Source of the DNA: Vanrija pseudolonga
Taxonomy: Eukaryota; Basidiomycota; Tremellomycetes; Trichosporonales; Trichosporonaceae
Assembly (NCBI RefSeq): GCF_020906515.1
Contig: NC_085852.1
Location: 2,046,001 to 2,110,000 of the forward strand
Direction: 5' to 3'
DNA length: 64,000 nt
Part shown: positions 32,265 to 43,970 of the stretch, piece by piece
Layout: every line of letters begins with the position of its first letter
Position numbering within the stretch: the first letter of the stretch is position 1
Translations under genes and position numbers: made by a program
Notes under the pieces: generated by a model
Databases searched by the model: none
Seen by the model: only the letters and a program-made list of their open reading frames with translations
Told to the model about the DNA's origin: nothing

Positions 32265-34443
32265 ATGTTCGACACTGTCGACAATCCAGGCTACTGCCAC
32301 TACACGAACTGCAAACAACTGGCCGTGGTGGACGGGGCCGGGATTGGACCGTGCATGGTGTGCGGGTATCAGGGCTGCGCCTCTCACATGGGTGTCGAGC
32401 ACCATACCTGTCTCTCCCTTCTCAAGGTAAAGCAGTGCGAGGACGAGCGCTAACCCCACAGAGCCGTCTGCCCGACCCCGACGACAAGGACAAGTCGGAT
32501 TGGCTGATAATGACGCGTTTCCAGACAGCGGCGAGGGTAAGTTGACTGAAGAGAATTTCCTTTTCATTCTCACACCACAGTTTCTGGGAGCCGTTGGTGG
32601 AGCTGCCGGGCCTATCAAGGCGGCCACTATGGCTCTCCGGCCCGGCATCCGCAGCCGTGTCGAACTGCCTCCGGCGCCCGTCATTGACAGCGACTACAAC
32701 CAGCACGGTATAAAGCACGGCTCCATGAACGTCCACATCCCCATTATCTTCGAGGATGGCGTGCGCTGGATGGCGCGTATCAAGATGGAGGACTACTGGC
32801 CCAAGAGTCTCCGCCGTGCTGTCGCAGAGAAGGAGGTGGCAACACTGCAGGCACTGCATAGTGTAGCTCCCGAGTTCGTGCCAGATGCTTGGATGCCTCC
32901 CAACATCAATCCGAGTGAGTGGAACACAAGGACCCCGATAGTGTCGAAATCGATGCTGCGATGACCCGAGGTCATCGAACTTGAGACGTCTCCGTGGCTG
33001 ACCCATTCACATCAACCCACCCGGTGTTCATCCTTTCCCAGTATGTGGAAGGCGTCGATGTGCGCACGGCCGACAGGAACAAGACTTTCGAGAACCGGAG
33101 CAAGCTGTACAACGACGTCATCCTTCCAGACATGGCGGCCTTCTACTACAAGGTCGTTTCCCTCCCGTTCACGGGTATTGGCAGCGTGGTTCGCCAGCCT
33201 GCTGTTACGAATGGCGGAGAGGGGGGTGAGGGGGTCGACTCGGCTGCTCCCCTCTTCACCGTGGGCCCACTTCGGGGCCAAGTGCGGCCCATGTACTGGA
33301 GCACTTCACTTGGCCCGTTCACCACGAATCAAGATGCTTGGGTGGCTAGGATTGACCTCGTCCTCGACCTCCTCGACCAAGGCGCCATCTACCCCTCAAA
33401 CGGCCACACGATGCAGTCGATGTTCTCTTTCGCTTCCGACCCCATCGTCACGTATCTGCTTCACCTTGAAGCCCGCAAGCTTGTCCTTGGATGCGAGGAG
33501 ATGGCCAAAGTGGAACCAACGTACATCTGCCACGACGATGACAATGGCGACCACTACATCATGGCTGATGACGGCCACATCAAAGGCATCATCGACTGGG
33601 AGCTGTAAGTGGCCCCAAGTCACCACCGGAGTTTCATACAATCTGACGCCCTCCAGTGCCTATACGGCCCCGCTAGCCGAAATGCTGGCAACCAAGTACG
33701 CAGGAAGAGACGAACTCGAGCTTTCCGCCACTGAGATGCGTCTCCTCGAACTTTTCACAGCTGCTGGGCGCACCGACCTGGCCGATGCCCTCAAGGGGTG
33801 CCGGAAGTACCACAAGCTCAAGGCTGTGGTCGGCCGCGGCAGCAAGTTCCTAGACATCGACCACATCTGGAGTCTCCGCCAAGCCTTCCTGGGTGATGAG
33901 GCCGGTGACATGCCCGAGTCGCTCGATGTTTGGGTGGCGGCGAAGAAGGAGGAGCTCAAGGACGATCCCCTTCTGCAGAAGATCCAGTCGCGCATCTCCG
34001 AGAGCGATGCCGAGGCGATCCTCAAGGCCCGTAATGACGCGAAGAAGGAGATGGAGGCGCGTCAAAAGAGGAAGGATGCGGCCGAGAAGGCGGCCAAGGA
34101 GAAGGCCGAGAAGGAGAAGGAGGGGAACAGTGCCAAGGATGAGGCGAAGAAGGGGGCAGAGGACGACAAGGGCGAGGAGAAGGGCGGTGAAGGCATCAAG
34201 GTCGGCAATGAGGAGAGCAATGCAAAGGACAAGAGCGACGAAGGCGACAAGAGCGACGAAAACGGCAACAAGGTCGAGAAGACGGAGAAGGAGGAGCAGG
34301 AGGGCGTGGACGGCAAGGAGAAGCGCAGCGAGGTCGAGCACGAGGACGTCGGCACTGCTGGCTCCGACGACCAGCCAGCCGTCAGTGGCACCGAGTTCGA
34401 GGCTGCGGCTGAGGCTGCGGTCGGCAGCCCCCACGCACCATAG
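32265..34443 (+). CDS. zinc-finger / APH-like kinase fusion with charged coiled-coil tail
   Basis: Three regions are visible. First is a small Cys/His cluster (YCHYTNC ... CMVCGYQGC ... HMGVEHHTC, residues 11-50) that looks like a zinc-binding finger of AN1-like spacing. Second is an APH/protein-kinase-fold phosphotransferase (from about 32590) with RWMARIKMEDYWP, FILSQYVEGVDV, the catalytic-loop counterpart CHDDDNGDHYIM and the metal-binding GIIDWEL; the usual loop Asn position seems to be His. Third is a highly charged Lys/Glu-rich tail (34030-34380) with heptad-like runs, probably coiled coil or disordered. Exons include 32265-32426, 32462-about 32535, about 32581-32911, about 32990-33605 and about 33657-34443; the exon join near 32911-32990 is the least certain. 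Substrate unknown. Fungal APH-like families are large and mostly uncharacterised. Confidence 0.75.
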
Positions 34444-36175
34444 GCCTCCTAGGGTAGAAGAAACAAGGCATGTAGTGAGAGAGTCGAGGCTAGGTCTCCA
34501 TGATGAATTGCGTGAGCATACCTAGCACCATAGCTCGTCAGCCAAGGCATGTGTCCCATCTTCTGTATCAGCACCACGTCAATCGCGTGTTGTCATCTCC
34601 GAAGGTGGCGTCGTTCGAGGCTGCGGCTTCAAACAGGCCGAACGCCTCAGCCATCAAGGCATATGTCCTGCCGTGAATCTAGAAGCAGTTCGAGAGCTTG
34701 CTGACTATCGTCTCTGGCGGTTGCCTTTGCGCCCAGGTCGTCCGCACAAGCTTGGAAGCGACTGTGAACGGGCAACGGACAACAACCCGAGCTCAGTGGC
34801 CGCACGGAGGTGTCAGGTGGAGGTCAAGTATCGACCAGACGGCCTTGGTGAGCGCCAGGGACACCGCCCTTATTGCCAGGGATCGGCGTCTGCACCGTCG
34901 GCCTTCTCCGGCCCGACCACAAGTGACACGATGCAACACGACACGGCGTTTTGCCCCAAGCAGCGAGCCATGCACGCATCGTCTACGCATTCGAAACACA
35001 CACATCTGCACACGGCTAGCATGGCATGTGGTGCCATGCGCCATGCCAGTTGAGGCCTGGGGCCGGGGTTGACGGCGTTGCATTTTTGGTGGGTGTTGTT
35101 TGAGCCATGACCCACCCACGGGCCGTTGAATATCGAACGCAACGGATAAGGGGACAATGACGCGGTGCCGATTCGAAAAGCAACGAGACAAGTCGCTCTC
35201 AAGCGGTGGCAAGGCGGCATAGTGGGCGCTTGGTCGCGTGCATATGCGTGTTTAAGCAAGACTGACAGCCAGAGCGCATGAGACAGACATCCCGATGGGC
35301 GCGCCTCTCGGAAGCGCAACGGCGGTGGCCCGGGCCATGGTGGTGGTGGTGGCCACGGCGCCAAAGGCGGTCACGGCTTTGCGAACAGATAGCAAGTAGC
35401 ATCAGCACTGTCGCGTTGGTGTGTACCGGCATGCGGGGTAGGTGTGTTACCGGGTGCGCGTCTTTGCGGGGGTGCAAGTCTGTGGAGGTTGAGTGGGCCA
35501 GCGGTTGATTGGTCGGGAAGGACCGGATGGCTCGGAACGATGGATTCGATAACACGCTCAAGCGGGGCCATGCAGCCTGGTGTCGCGTTCGAAAACAGCG
35601 CTGTTTGGTATCATCTTGCGCAGGTTTTGGTTTGGCCACTGCTCGGTAGAGCAGAGCAGCAGCGAGCAAGCTGCAAGCAGAAAGCAGCGGAGACGGCCGA
35701 GATAGTGTGGGCTCAAACACGACTAGAACAATGCTACTACTGCTGGCGTGGGTCGGGGGTTTTGAGTGTTTGCATCAAAGGACGGGGCTGAAGCAGACAA
35801 CAGACTGCAGACAACAACGTCACGGCGACGTCAGTCAGTAACAAACTTTACAAGCTGTATACGCTGTCCTTTGCCGGCGGTTAGTCGAGTCGAAGAGCTT
35901 GGGGCCCAAGACGAGCCCACAAGCGCGGTGATGCAAGATTGGGTATTACTTTTTTGTATTCGAATTTGGCCAAGTCTGCGGCGGGCGGCGCGGTGCGCGT
36001 TCCGAGACTCGACACGCGCGTGAGGGCATACCCGGTGAGGACTCCAGCAGCCCTTACTACATTACCCCTAATCCTTCACCCAACAGTCGTCTCTCTTCCC
36101 CCCGTCATCCGCCCTTCCCTCTGCTCTCCCGCCCGCCAAACCGCTTAGCGTCATTACCTCAAGTCGTCGTCTCCC
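34444..36175. other. long intergenic region
   Basis: About 1.7 kb with only short overlapping frames of no protein-like character. A GGTGGTGGTGG microsatellite lies near 35340. The right end, from about 36030, is strongly pyrimidine-rich and is the probable promoter/5' UTR of the aminotransferase. I see no tRNA or repeat element. Confidence 0.5.
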
Positions 36176-36397
36176 TTGGCTTTTGCCCCTCTACTCACCC
36201 AACCCCGCCTTACCGGTCCGGAGCAACCTTCCCTCTCCTACCCACCCAGCCAGCGTAGTCGTCGTCTCGCCTGCTGGTCCGCCGCCCCACTCGCCGCCGT
36301 GCCCCCGCCCCCCCAAACCAATCCGTCGCTCCGCCCGCCTCTCCGAGCCAGCCAGCGCAACCAGCCTAGCCGAAACCCACGACGATATAATTCCAAG

Positions 36398-38595
36398 ATG
36401 CCGTTCCAGACTCACCACCGCCCCAACCACTACGAGAACGTTCCCAACGCTCACGGGCACTTTACTGCTGTCAACCCGCTGAACCTCCACCCCCGCAACT
36501 ACCTCACCGACGAAGAAATCATGGGTAAGCAGAGTTCATGGCCGTGCGGGGTTGGTTGCACGCGTAGCAGCGGCGGTTCCCGACCCGCTGCTCCAAGCGC
36601 GCACCCGACCACCCACTGCGCTCGACCCGACGCTCACCCCCACCTCCAGCTGCCTTCACAAATTTCTGGTCTGCCGTCCCCCAGGGGTGAGTTCGCCTCT
36701 ATCTCCCAGAATGACATGCTGACTGGGCAGACCTGCCGACCCCATCCTTGGTGAGTAGATGCGTTTGAGCGTCCCCCCCGCCATATGAGCTGTACCGTGG
36801 CGTTGTGCCGCCGCAGTGGCCAGGCGCGGGCGTTAGCCGCCGGCCCAGCCCGAGTTGAGCGCACGAGCCTTTGCGCTCTAGCCTGCGCACGCCCAGTCAC
36901 TTCATTTGCCACCCAAACATGAGCTGACTCGACAGGTGTGACCGACGCGTTCAAGCGCGACGCCTCCAAGCACAAGATCAACGTCGGTGTTGGTGAGTGT
37001 TGATGGACAGACAGTGGGCGCGCCTCGGCAGCGGACGCGCTCGGGACGCCGACCGACGGCGGCGAGTCCCGTGATGTCTGTTGCCGGCGGCTGTCGAGCT
37101 GTGGCACCCTTAGAACTCGCACTGACCACACACACAGGTGCCTACGTGAGTTGCGGCATGCGGCGACCGGCGGCGCTCGAAGACGACTCGATGACTGACC
37201 ATACAGCGTGACGAGGATGGCAAGCCTTGGGTCCTCGACTCGGTCCGCAAGGCCGAGGACATTCTCCACGAGCAGCGCTCGGACAAGGAGTACCTCCCCA
37301 TCACTGTGAGTTTTGGTGCGGCGGCGGCGGACGCCGTCGGCATTCACACACACCACACGCTAACATACACACAGGGCCTTGCCAACTTCCTCACTCTCGC
37401 TGCCAAGCTCGCCTACGGCGCCGACTCGAAGCCCCTCGCTGAGAACCGCGTGAGTCTTAGCGGTGCAGGTGGTCTCCGTGTGTGTCTGACTTACACCCCT
37501 CCAGATTGCCGTTGTCCAGTCCATTTCGGGCACTGGCGCCCTCCGTATCGGCATGGAGTTCCTCGCTTCGTTCTACAAGGGCCCCCACACCATCTACCTC
37601 CCCGACCCCACCTGGGGCGCTCACCCCGCCATCGCCGAGAAGGCCAACCTTGCCGTCAAGCGCTACCGCTACTTTGACCGCAAGAACATTGGCCTCGACT
37701 TCATTGGCATGAAGGAGGACCTCCAGAATGCCGAGGAGGGCTCGGTCGTGAGTGTGCCGGCGTGTTTTTTTTTGATGGTGTCTGTTTCTCACACACGTAG
37801 ATCCTTCTCCACGCCTGCGCCCAGAACCCTACCGGTGTCGACCCCACCAAGGAGCAGTGGAAGGAGCTCTCGGACCTGATCAAGGCCAAGAAGCACCTCG
37901 CCTTCTTCGACATGGTAAGCGCGCACGCCCTCGGCATTCGCTAACCTCCCCAGGCGTACCAGGGCTTCGCTTCGGGTGACGTCGACCGCGACGCCTTTGC
38001 CCTCCGCTACTTTGTCGAGCAGGGCCACCAGATCATGCTCTGCCAGTCGTTTGCCAAGAACCTTGGTCTCTACGGCGAGCGTGCCGGCACCTTCTCGATG
38101 GTCACGTCGTCGCCCGAGGAGAAGGAGCGCGTCCTTTCGCAGCTCAAGCGTGTCATCCGCCCTCTCTACTCGTCGCCCCCTCTCCACCCCGCCCAGCTCG
38201 TCGCCACCATCCTTGGCAGCCCCGAGCTTTACCAGGAGTGGCTCGGTGAGGTCAAGAAGATGGCCGACCGTATCATCGCCATGCGCTCGACCCTCTACGA
38301 CAAGCTCGTCGCTCTCCAGACCCCTGGCAACTGGGACCACATCAAGACCCAGATTGGCATGTTCTCGTTCACTGGTCGTGAGTACTGCCGAGTTGTAGGG
38401 GCCTTGGGCGAGACCGCTAACCCCTGTCTAGTCACCCCCGAGCAGGTCGACGCATTGGCCAAGTCGGCCCACATCTACATGACCAAGGACGGTCGTATTT
38501 CCATGGCTGGATTGAATGAGCACAACATTGACTACTTTGCCACGTCGGTGTCCAAGGCCGTCAAGGGCGACCTTGTCCCCTCGGCCCACATGTAA
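36398..38595 (+). CDS. aspartate aminotransferase, mitochondrial type
   Basis: PLP-dependent transaminase (aspartate + 2-oxoglutarate). Eleven exons with consistent phases: 36398-36524, 36650-36686, 36731-36750 (20 nt), 36936-36992, 37138-37145 (8 nt), 37207-37305, 37375-37449, 37505-37747, 37801-37914, 37954-38377, 38432-38595; 455 residues. Splicing restores the signature [43 protein letters not shown]. Further family landmarks are [38 protein letters not shown] and [14 protein letters not shown]; the catalytic lysine is in [14 protein letters not shown]. The C-terminus has GMFSFTG and [17 protein letters not shown]. Upstream of the chosen ATG the frame stays open to another ATG at 36176, adding 74 Arg/Ser/Pro-rich residues that end PRRYNSK and could be a mitochondrial presequence. 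Which start is used decides the compartment. Confidence 0.95.
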
Positions 38596-39064
38596 TTTTG
38601 GCGAGTATTCTTTGTTGTGCCACGATCTTCAGCAGTCAAAACATTGTAGAGTTACATGCTGGGTTATGCATGGTGTAGGACACTGGCGGGGGAGTGTAGG
38701 TGCGCATCAGCCAGGCTCGGCAGGCCGGCCGATAACGAATCGTGATGCTACCACGCCCATGGGGCCACACACGCCCCGACCTCGCAACCTCGGGCCGGCA
38801 GCACACCCGGGAAGGGCGAGAGGCGCAAGAAGAGCGGTACAACGTAGTACGCACAGCGCAGCACGCTGCCCGCGCCGCTCGGCTCACCACGATCCGACGC
38901 TGGCCGCATCGTCGCCGACGGTCGACGACGAGTGCTGCGCTAGCCGACGTGACCTCGGGCCGGCCACGCCGAGATTATCAATTCGGGCCGACCTCGCCGC
39001 GCGCAACGCGCACTGATAATGCCCCGCCCCCCCGCGTCGTCGACCACTCCACACCACCAACACA
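38596..39064. other. intergenic, promoter of the GH95 gene
   Basis: 469 bases between two plus-strand genes. It contains two GCCGGCCGA/GGCCGGCC-like palindromes (near 38725 and 38955) and repeated GGCCGGC/CGGGCCGG elements, the last close to the downstream start. No coding signal. Confidence 0.45.
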
Positions 39065-41416
39065 ATGCCGGCCCCCACCCCGCTCCCAGCCCTAACGTAT
39101 GACCGGCCCGCATCGCTGTGGGTCGAGGCGCTGCCCCTCGGCAACGGGAGCCTCGGGGCAATGGTGTACGGCGACCCGTGGGACGAGCGGATCGCGCTCA
39201 ACGAGTCGACGCTGTGGTCTGGCTCGCCTCTCAACGAATCTAACGCGGCCGCGGCGATACCCGCCAGTGTCGCCCAGCCGGCGCTGCTTGACGCGCGCGT
39301 GGCAGTGCTCGACCGCCGGTACGATGACGCGACGAAGGCGGTCGAGAAGGTACAGGGGCCGTACTCGCAGGCCTTCCTCCCGCTCGGCACACTGCGCCTG
39401 CGTACCCGTGTCGCGGGGGAGAAGGACAAGGGCACCGCGACGGGGTACACGCGCGCGCTGGACCTTGACACGGCGACGCACGTATCGCGGTACGAGCTCG
39501 ACGGGCGCCGGGTTCGCTGGACGTCGTTCGCCAGCCACCCGGATAACGCCCTCGTCGTGCGGCTCGAGTCCGAGGTGCCGCTCGACATTGACGCCAGCTT
39601 CGACAGCGAGCTCAAGGGTGTCGAGCTGGACGGAGCGTCGCCCCCCGGCCGGCTGGTAATCGGCCTCCGCGCGCCGAGCGACTGCCCGCCCCCACACGAG
39701 CCGACCGAGAGCGTCAAGTGGTCCGAGGCGCCCGGGGAGGCGATGCGCGCCGCCGCCGTGTTGGGGTGGACGCACGACGGCGAGGTTGGTGCAGCTGGCG
39801 GGCTCTCGGCGCGCGGGGTGACGCGCCTCACGCTCGTGCTCGCTGCGCAGACGACGTTCGTCGACGCGCTCACCCCGCCTGGGGTGGACGCTGCCCCCGC
39901 CGCGGCAACGGCACTCGCCCGCGTCGACGCCGCGCTCGCCGACGTCGAGGCGACCGCCGCACGCCACTTGGCAGACTACACTGCGCTCTACGCCCGCTCG
40001 GCGCTGTCGCTCCCCGGCGCGCCGCTCCACGCCACGCTGTACAACTACGGCCGGTACCTGCTCATTGCTGGCTCGCGCACCGGCGCAGCGATGAACCTCC
40101 AGGGCCTGTGGAACAAGACGGCGCGCCCGGTCTGGTCGAGCAACTACACGATCAACATCAACACGCAGATGAACTACTGGGCGGCGGAGGCCGTCGGGCT
40201 GGGCGAGCTCGCCGAGCCGCTCTTCGGGCTGATCGACGCGCTGGCAACAAAGGGCAAGACGACGGCGCAGCGCCTGTACGGCACGCGCGGCTGGGTCGCC
40301 CACCACAATACCGACGTGTGGGCGTACTCGTCCCCCGTGGGCATGGGGCACAGCTCGTGCCAGTGGGCGTGGTGGCCGTTTGCCGGGCCGTGGCTGTGCC
40401 TCGCGCTCGTCGAGCGCGTGCGTTTCGGCAACAGGGAGTTTGCGGCGCGCGCGTGGGGGCCAGTACGCGACGCGATGGCGTTTGTCCTCGACTGGGTGTT
40501 TGAGCACGACGGCGTGCTGATCACTGCGCCGAGCACGAGCCCAGAGAACACGTTCACCGTCGGCGACGACGCGACGCGGCACGCGGTGACGCGCAGCGCG
40601 ACGATGGACATCAGCCTCGCCACCGAGCTTGGGCGCGCGCTGCTCGAGATTGCCGAGGCGGCCGGGACGGCCTCGGACCCGATCGTGGCGGAGACGCGCG
40701 CGTTCGTGGCGCGTCTCCCGCGCATCTCGCCTGGCTCTGACGGGCTGCTGCCAGAGTGGGCCGAGAACCACGCGCAGGCGGAAGCGCCGCACAGGCACAT
40801 GAGCCACCTGGTCGGCGTGTATCCCGGCAACACAATCCGCGACGCCGACCAGCTCGCGGCCGCCGGGCGCGGGCTCGACGAGCGCGAGGACGACCTGGCC
40901 ACGGGGTGGGCGCTAGCGTGGAAGGTTTCCCTGCGCGCGCGCCTGCGCGATGTGCAAAAGATCGACCACACGCTGAGCTTGATCACGCGCGACGCCGCGA
41001 TGCCAGAGCACGACGACGAGGTGTACGAGGGCAGCGCGTTCACGACGCGCGGCGGGCTGTACCCCAACCTCTTCTCGACGCACCCGCCGTTCCAGATCGA
41101 CGGGAACTTGGGGTATGTGGCCGGCGTGGCCGAGTGTCTCCTCCAGAGCCAGTGGGGTGTCATTTCGCTCTTGCCGGCGCTGCCGACCGCGTGGAACGGG
41201 GGAAGGGTGAGCGGGTTGATCGCCCGCCCGGGGGTGCGCGTCGGCCTCGAGTGGGAGGGCAGGCGGCTGGTCGAGGCGAGGCTTGAGGCCGTTGGTGAGG
41301 CGGGGAGGGGACGCCATGTGCTGGAGCTTGGCGGCGTGCGCAGGGAGGTCGAGCTCGGCAAGGGCGTGCTCGTGCTCCGCGCTAAGGACTTTGAGGAGGC
41401 CTGTAGTGGCTGGTAG
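39065..41416 (+). CDS. glycoside hydrolase family 95, alpha-L-fucosidase-like
   Basis: A 783-residue single-exon gene, the full family length. The N-terminal beta-sandwich has WVEALPLGNGSLGAMVYG and ERIALNESTLWSGSP, typical of GH95; the (alpha/alpha)6 barrel follows with LYNYGRYLLIAGSRTG, NLQGLWNKTARPVWSSNYT, ININTQMNYWAAE, GWVAHHNTDVW, WAWWPFAGPW, PSTSPENTF and TMDISLATELGRA, ending with LPALPTAWNGGRVSGL. Catalytic-region residues of GH95 (Asn in NINTQMNYW and the Glu/Asp of SPEN and HHNTD) are visible. It removes alpha-1,2-L-fucose, or L-galactose in some members. No signal peptide is apparent, so it may act inside the cell on imported oligosaccharides. The lack of introns, when all larger neighbours have them, could reflect bacterial origin or intron loss; codon use is as GC-rich as its neighbours. 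Confidence 0.93.
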   Translation: MPAPTPLPALTYDRPASLWVEALPLGNGSLGAMVYGDPWDERIALNESTLWSGSPLNESNAAAAIPASVAQPALLDARVAVLDRRYDDATKAVEKVQGPYSQAFLPLGTLRLRTRVAGEKDKGTATGYTRALDLDTATHVSRYELDGRRVRWTSFASHPDNALVVRLESEVPLDIDASFDSELKGVELDGASPPGRLVIGLRAPSDCPPPHEPTESVKWSEAPGEAMRAAAVLGWTHDGEVGAAGGLSARGVTRLTLVLAAQTTFVDALTPPGVDAAPAAATALARVDAALADVEATAARHLADYTALYARSALSLPGAPLHATLYNYGRYLLIAGSRTGAAMNLQGLWNKTARPVWSSNYTININTQMNYWAAEAVGLGELAEPLFGLIDALATKGKTTAQRLYGTRGWVAHHNTDVWAYSSPVGMGHSSCQWAWWPFAGPWLCLALVERVRFGNREFAARAWGPVRDAMAFVLDWVFEHDGVLITAPSTSPENTFTVGDDATRHAVTRSATMDISLATELGRALLEIAEAAGTASDPIVAETRAFVARLPRISPGSDGLLPEWAENHAQAEAPHRHMSHLVGVYPGNTIRDADQLAAAGRGLDEREDDLATGWALAWKVSLRARLRDVQKIDHTLSLITRDAAMPEHDDEVYEGSAFTTRGGLYPNLFSTHPPFQIDGNLGYVAGVAECLLQSQWGVISLLPALPTAWNGGRVSGLIARPGVRVGLEWEGRRLVEARLEAVGEAGRGRHVLELGGVRREVELGKGVLVLRAKDFEEACSGW

Positions 41417-42218
41417 GGCTTGGTTATGCAACGGGGTTGTTGAGCGGCACGTCGGCCCAAGGGCATCGTGCCGAGCCGCTCTTGGCCAGCAGGGCCACGC
41501 ACGCGCGACGGCGATAGCTATCAGCTTATCAGTCAACACCATGCGCAGAGCAGCGCCGTCGCATCGCCGCCCGCGCCCCACCCACATCCGCAGCCATGCC
41601 AAAGCCAACGACGCAAGCACACACGCACCACGGCCGTCATCTCGTCCACCACTGTTGCGGGTAGTGGCCACCTCTGCATTGCCACACAGATAATGGAGTT
41701 CCACGTATCAGCATCTCCCCTCCCGAGTGTCATCAAAGCATAGATACCTGACAGACTGCCCGGGCCGATACTGTACATGCGCCGAGCTGCAAGCCAGCGA
41801 GCGGTGTGGGCCAAGCAGCAGGCAAGCCGCAGCCCGGCGCCACAGCCGATACTTGCTCGCTCACCTCGCCAACTACCCCCACTCGGCCGACTGCCCCCCT
41901 CCCCACCTCGCCGAGGCCAACGACTCCATACCCAATATCAAGCTTGTCGGACGGACTAATCCCTCGACTAACGCTGCCAGAGCGCTCTTATCATGATGAC
42001 ACGGTCAAGTATGACATGACACGGTGCGGCCATCGCCGGTGCGTGCTGCTGCGGCGGCGGGTATACCAAATGATGCGGGGCAGGTGACTCGCTGCCTTGG
42101 CTTGATGGAGCCGCGCGCGGCATGCGGTTCGGGTTCGGCGCCGGCTCGTCGGCTTCATATGTAACAACTGGCAGTGGGTAGGGGGGGCTCTGTTCCACCC
42201 CCCCCGACGATACGCAAC
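41417..42218. other. intergenic
   Basis: 802 bases between two plus-strand genes. Only short frames. Immediately before the downstream start is a C-rich tract (42190-42212). Nothing else is recognised. Confidence 0.5.
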
Positions 42219-43880
42219 ATGGCAGCAACACACACGCCCGAAGGCCTCACGCCCGCGCTGCTCGACCAGGTCGAGGCCGCCATTCTCGCCCTCACCCCCT
42301 CCCTCACGCTGATCCAGGCCGACATCCACTCGCACCCCGAGCTCGCGTGGCAGGAGCACCGGACGCACGACACGACCGCGGGGTACATGGAGAAGGCTGG
42401 GTGGGATGTGACGCGCCACGCGTATGGGCTGCAGACTGCGTGGCGGGCCGAGAAGGTCGTGAGGGACGGGAAGGGGCGCGTTGTGGGGTTCAACTCTGAG
42501 CGTGAGTCGCCGAGCGGAGCGAGGCGGGGTGAGCGGGAGAAGTAAGGCGGTGTGATGGAGCGACGAGGAGGAGGAGGAGAGTAGGCCGCTCATACGCCCA
42601 GTCGACGCCCTCCCTCACGGCCACGCATGCGGGCACAACCTCATCGCCATCGCGGGCATGGCGGCGGCCATCGGCACCGCGCAGGTGATGGAGGCGAACG
42701 GCGTGTCGGGGCGCGTGGTGCTGCTCGGCACGCCGGCCGAGGAGGCGTACGGCGGCAAGGACTTTATGCTCAAGCGGGGCGCGTATGATGAGATGGACGT
42801 GTGTTTGATGTGAGTGGCACACCGCGCCGAGCCGAGCCGCCTTGAATGACCAGGCCGAGCGAGGCCCGCTCACACAAGCCCCCAGGACCCACCCCGGCAT
42901 CACAGGCAACGGCTCGTGGCTCCCCTCGATGTGCTGCAACGCGGCCTTCACAATCGAGTACAAGGGGGCCTCGGCACACGCGGGCGCCATGCCCTCTGCC
43001 GGCGTCAACGCGCTCGACGCCGCAGTGTCGGGGTACACGAATGTCGCGCTGCTGCGGCAGCAGATCCCGGACACGCACCGGATCTACAACGTGTTGAAGG
43101 GGAGCGAGGGCTGGACTGCGAACAGTGAGTGGCGGGAGGGGAGGGGATGGGGCTGCTCGCTGGTATCGGGGCGACACACCTCGCTGACGCTCGGTGTGCC
43201 GCAGTCATCACGTCCAACGCCAAGGTCATGTGCGGCATCCGCGCCCCCACCGCGCGCGAGGTGTACAAGATGATCGACCGCGCGCTCAACTGCTACAAGG
43301 CCGCCGCGCTCGCCACGGGCTGCAGCTACACGATCACCAAGGACGCGCTGTACCTCGACACGCAGCACAGCACCGAGCTGGACAGCTACCTTGAGACCGT
43401 GACCCAGCGCTGGGCGGGCGAGGGGTACAGCTACCGCAAGTTTGTGACGTACGGGACTACCGACTTTGGGAACGTGACGTACAAGTGTCCGGCGCTGCAC
43501 CCCATGTTCCAGCTGCCTGACTTGCCCGAGGGTGACTTTTGTCGTGAGTCTGAGCCATGCGGCTGTGCATGTGAGATGGGACTGACACTCCAGACTCCGA
43601 CACGTACGCCAACCACACCAACTCGGACTCGGCAGTCAAGGCCGCCCTGCGCTCGGCGACGTGTCTCGCGGCGGTGGCGCTGCGTGCCGCCGTGGACGAC
43701 GACTGGATGGCAACAGTCAAGGACAAGTGGGAGGCGCAGATGGCTGCGTGCGAGGGCCACGAGACGGTCAAGGAGCTCGAGGCGCTGCTCGCGCCGTACC
43801 CTCTCTCGGACGTGTGCGCGCACGCCGTGTGCGAGGACGGGTGGAAGGACGTTGCGGCCAAGGCGCGGGCCGCGGCGTGA
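42219..43880 (+). CDS. M20D family amidohydrolase / dipeptidase (PM20D2-like)
   Basis: Metal-dependent peptidase or amidohydrolase. Exon 1 (42219-about 42500) has DIHSHPELAWQEHRTHDTTA and ends in GFNSE; joined to the next exon it gives LDALPHGHACGHN with the zinc-binding DALP-x-HACGH motif. Then come LLGTPAEEAYGGKDFML with the catalytic Glu pair, VCLM spliced to THPGITGNGSW, the dimerisation-domain stretch YKGASAHAGAMPSAGVNALDA, and LYLDTQHSTELDSY, with a last exon SDTYANHTNSDSAVKAALRSA and a stop at 43880. Layout and motifs fit the PM20D2 group, which cleaves unusual dipeptides in mammals; the fungal substrate is unknown. The motif between DALP and HACGH is one or two residues shorter than usual, right at an exon join. 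Confidence 0.9.
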
Positions 43881-43970
43881 GCAGGCAGCGCAGGCGGCAG
43901 ATGTAAGCAAGTACGAAGGAAGCATGACGCAGAAGCATACCCAACGCAGACGCAGAAGCACTAGCATACA

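Noticed and set aside
39092-40807. 571-residue minus-strand open frame
   Set aside because: It is antisense to the GH95 gene and is Arg/Val-rich without any motif.
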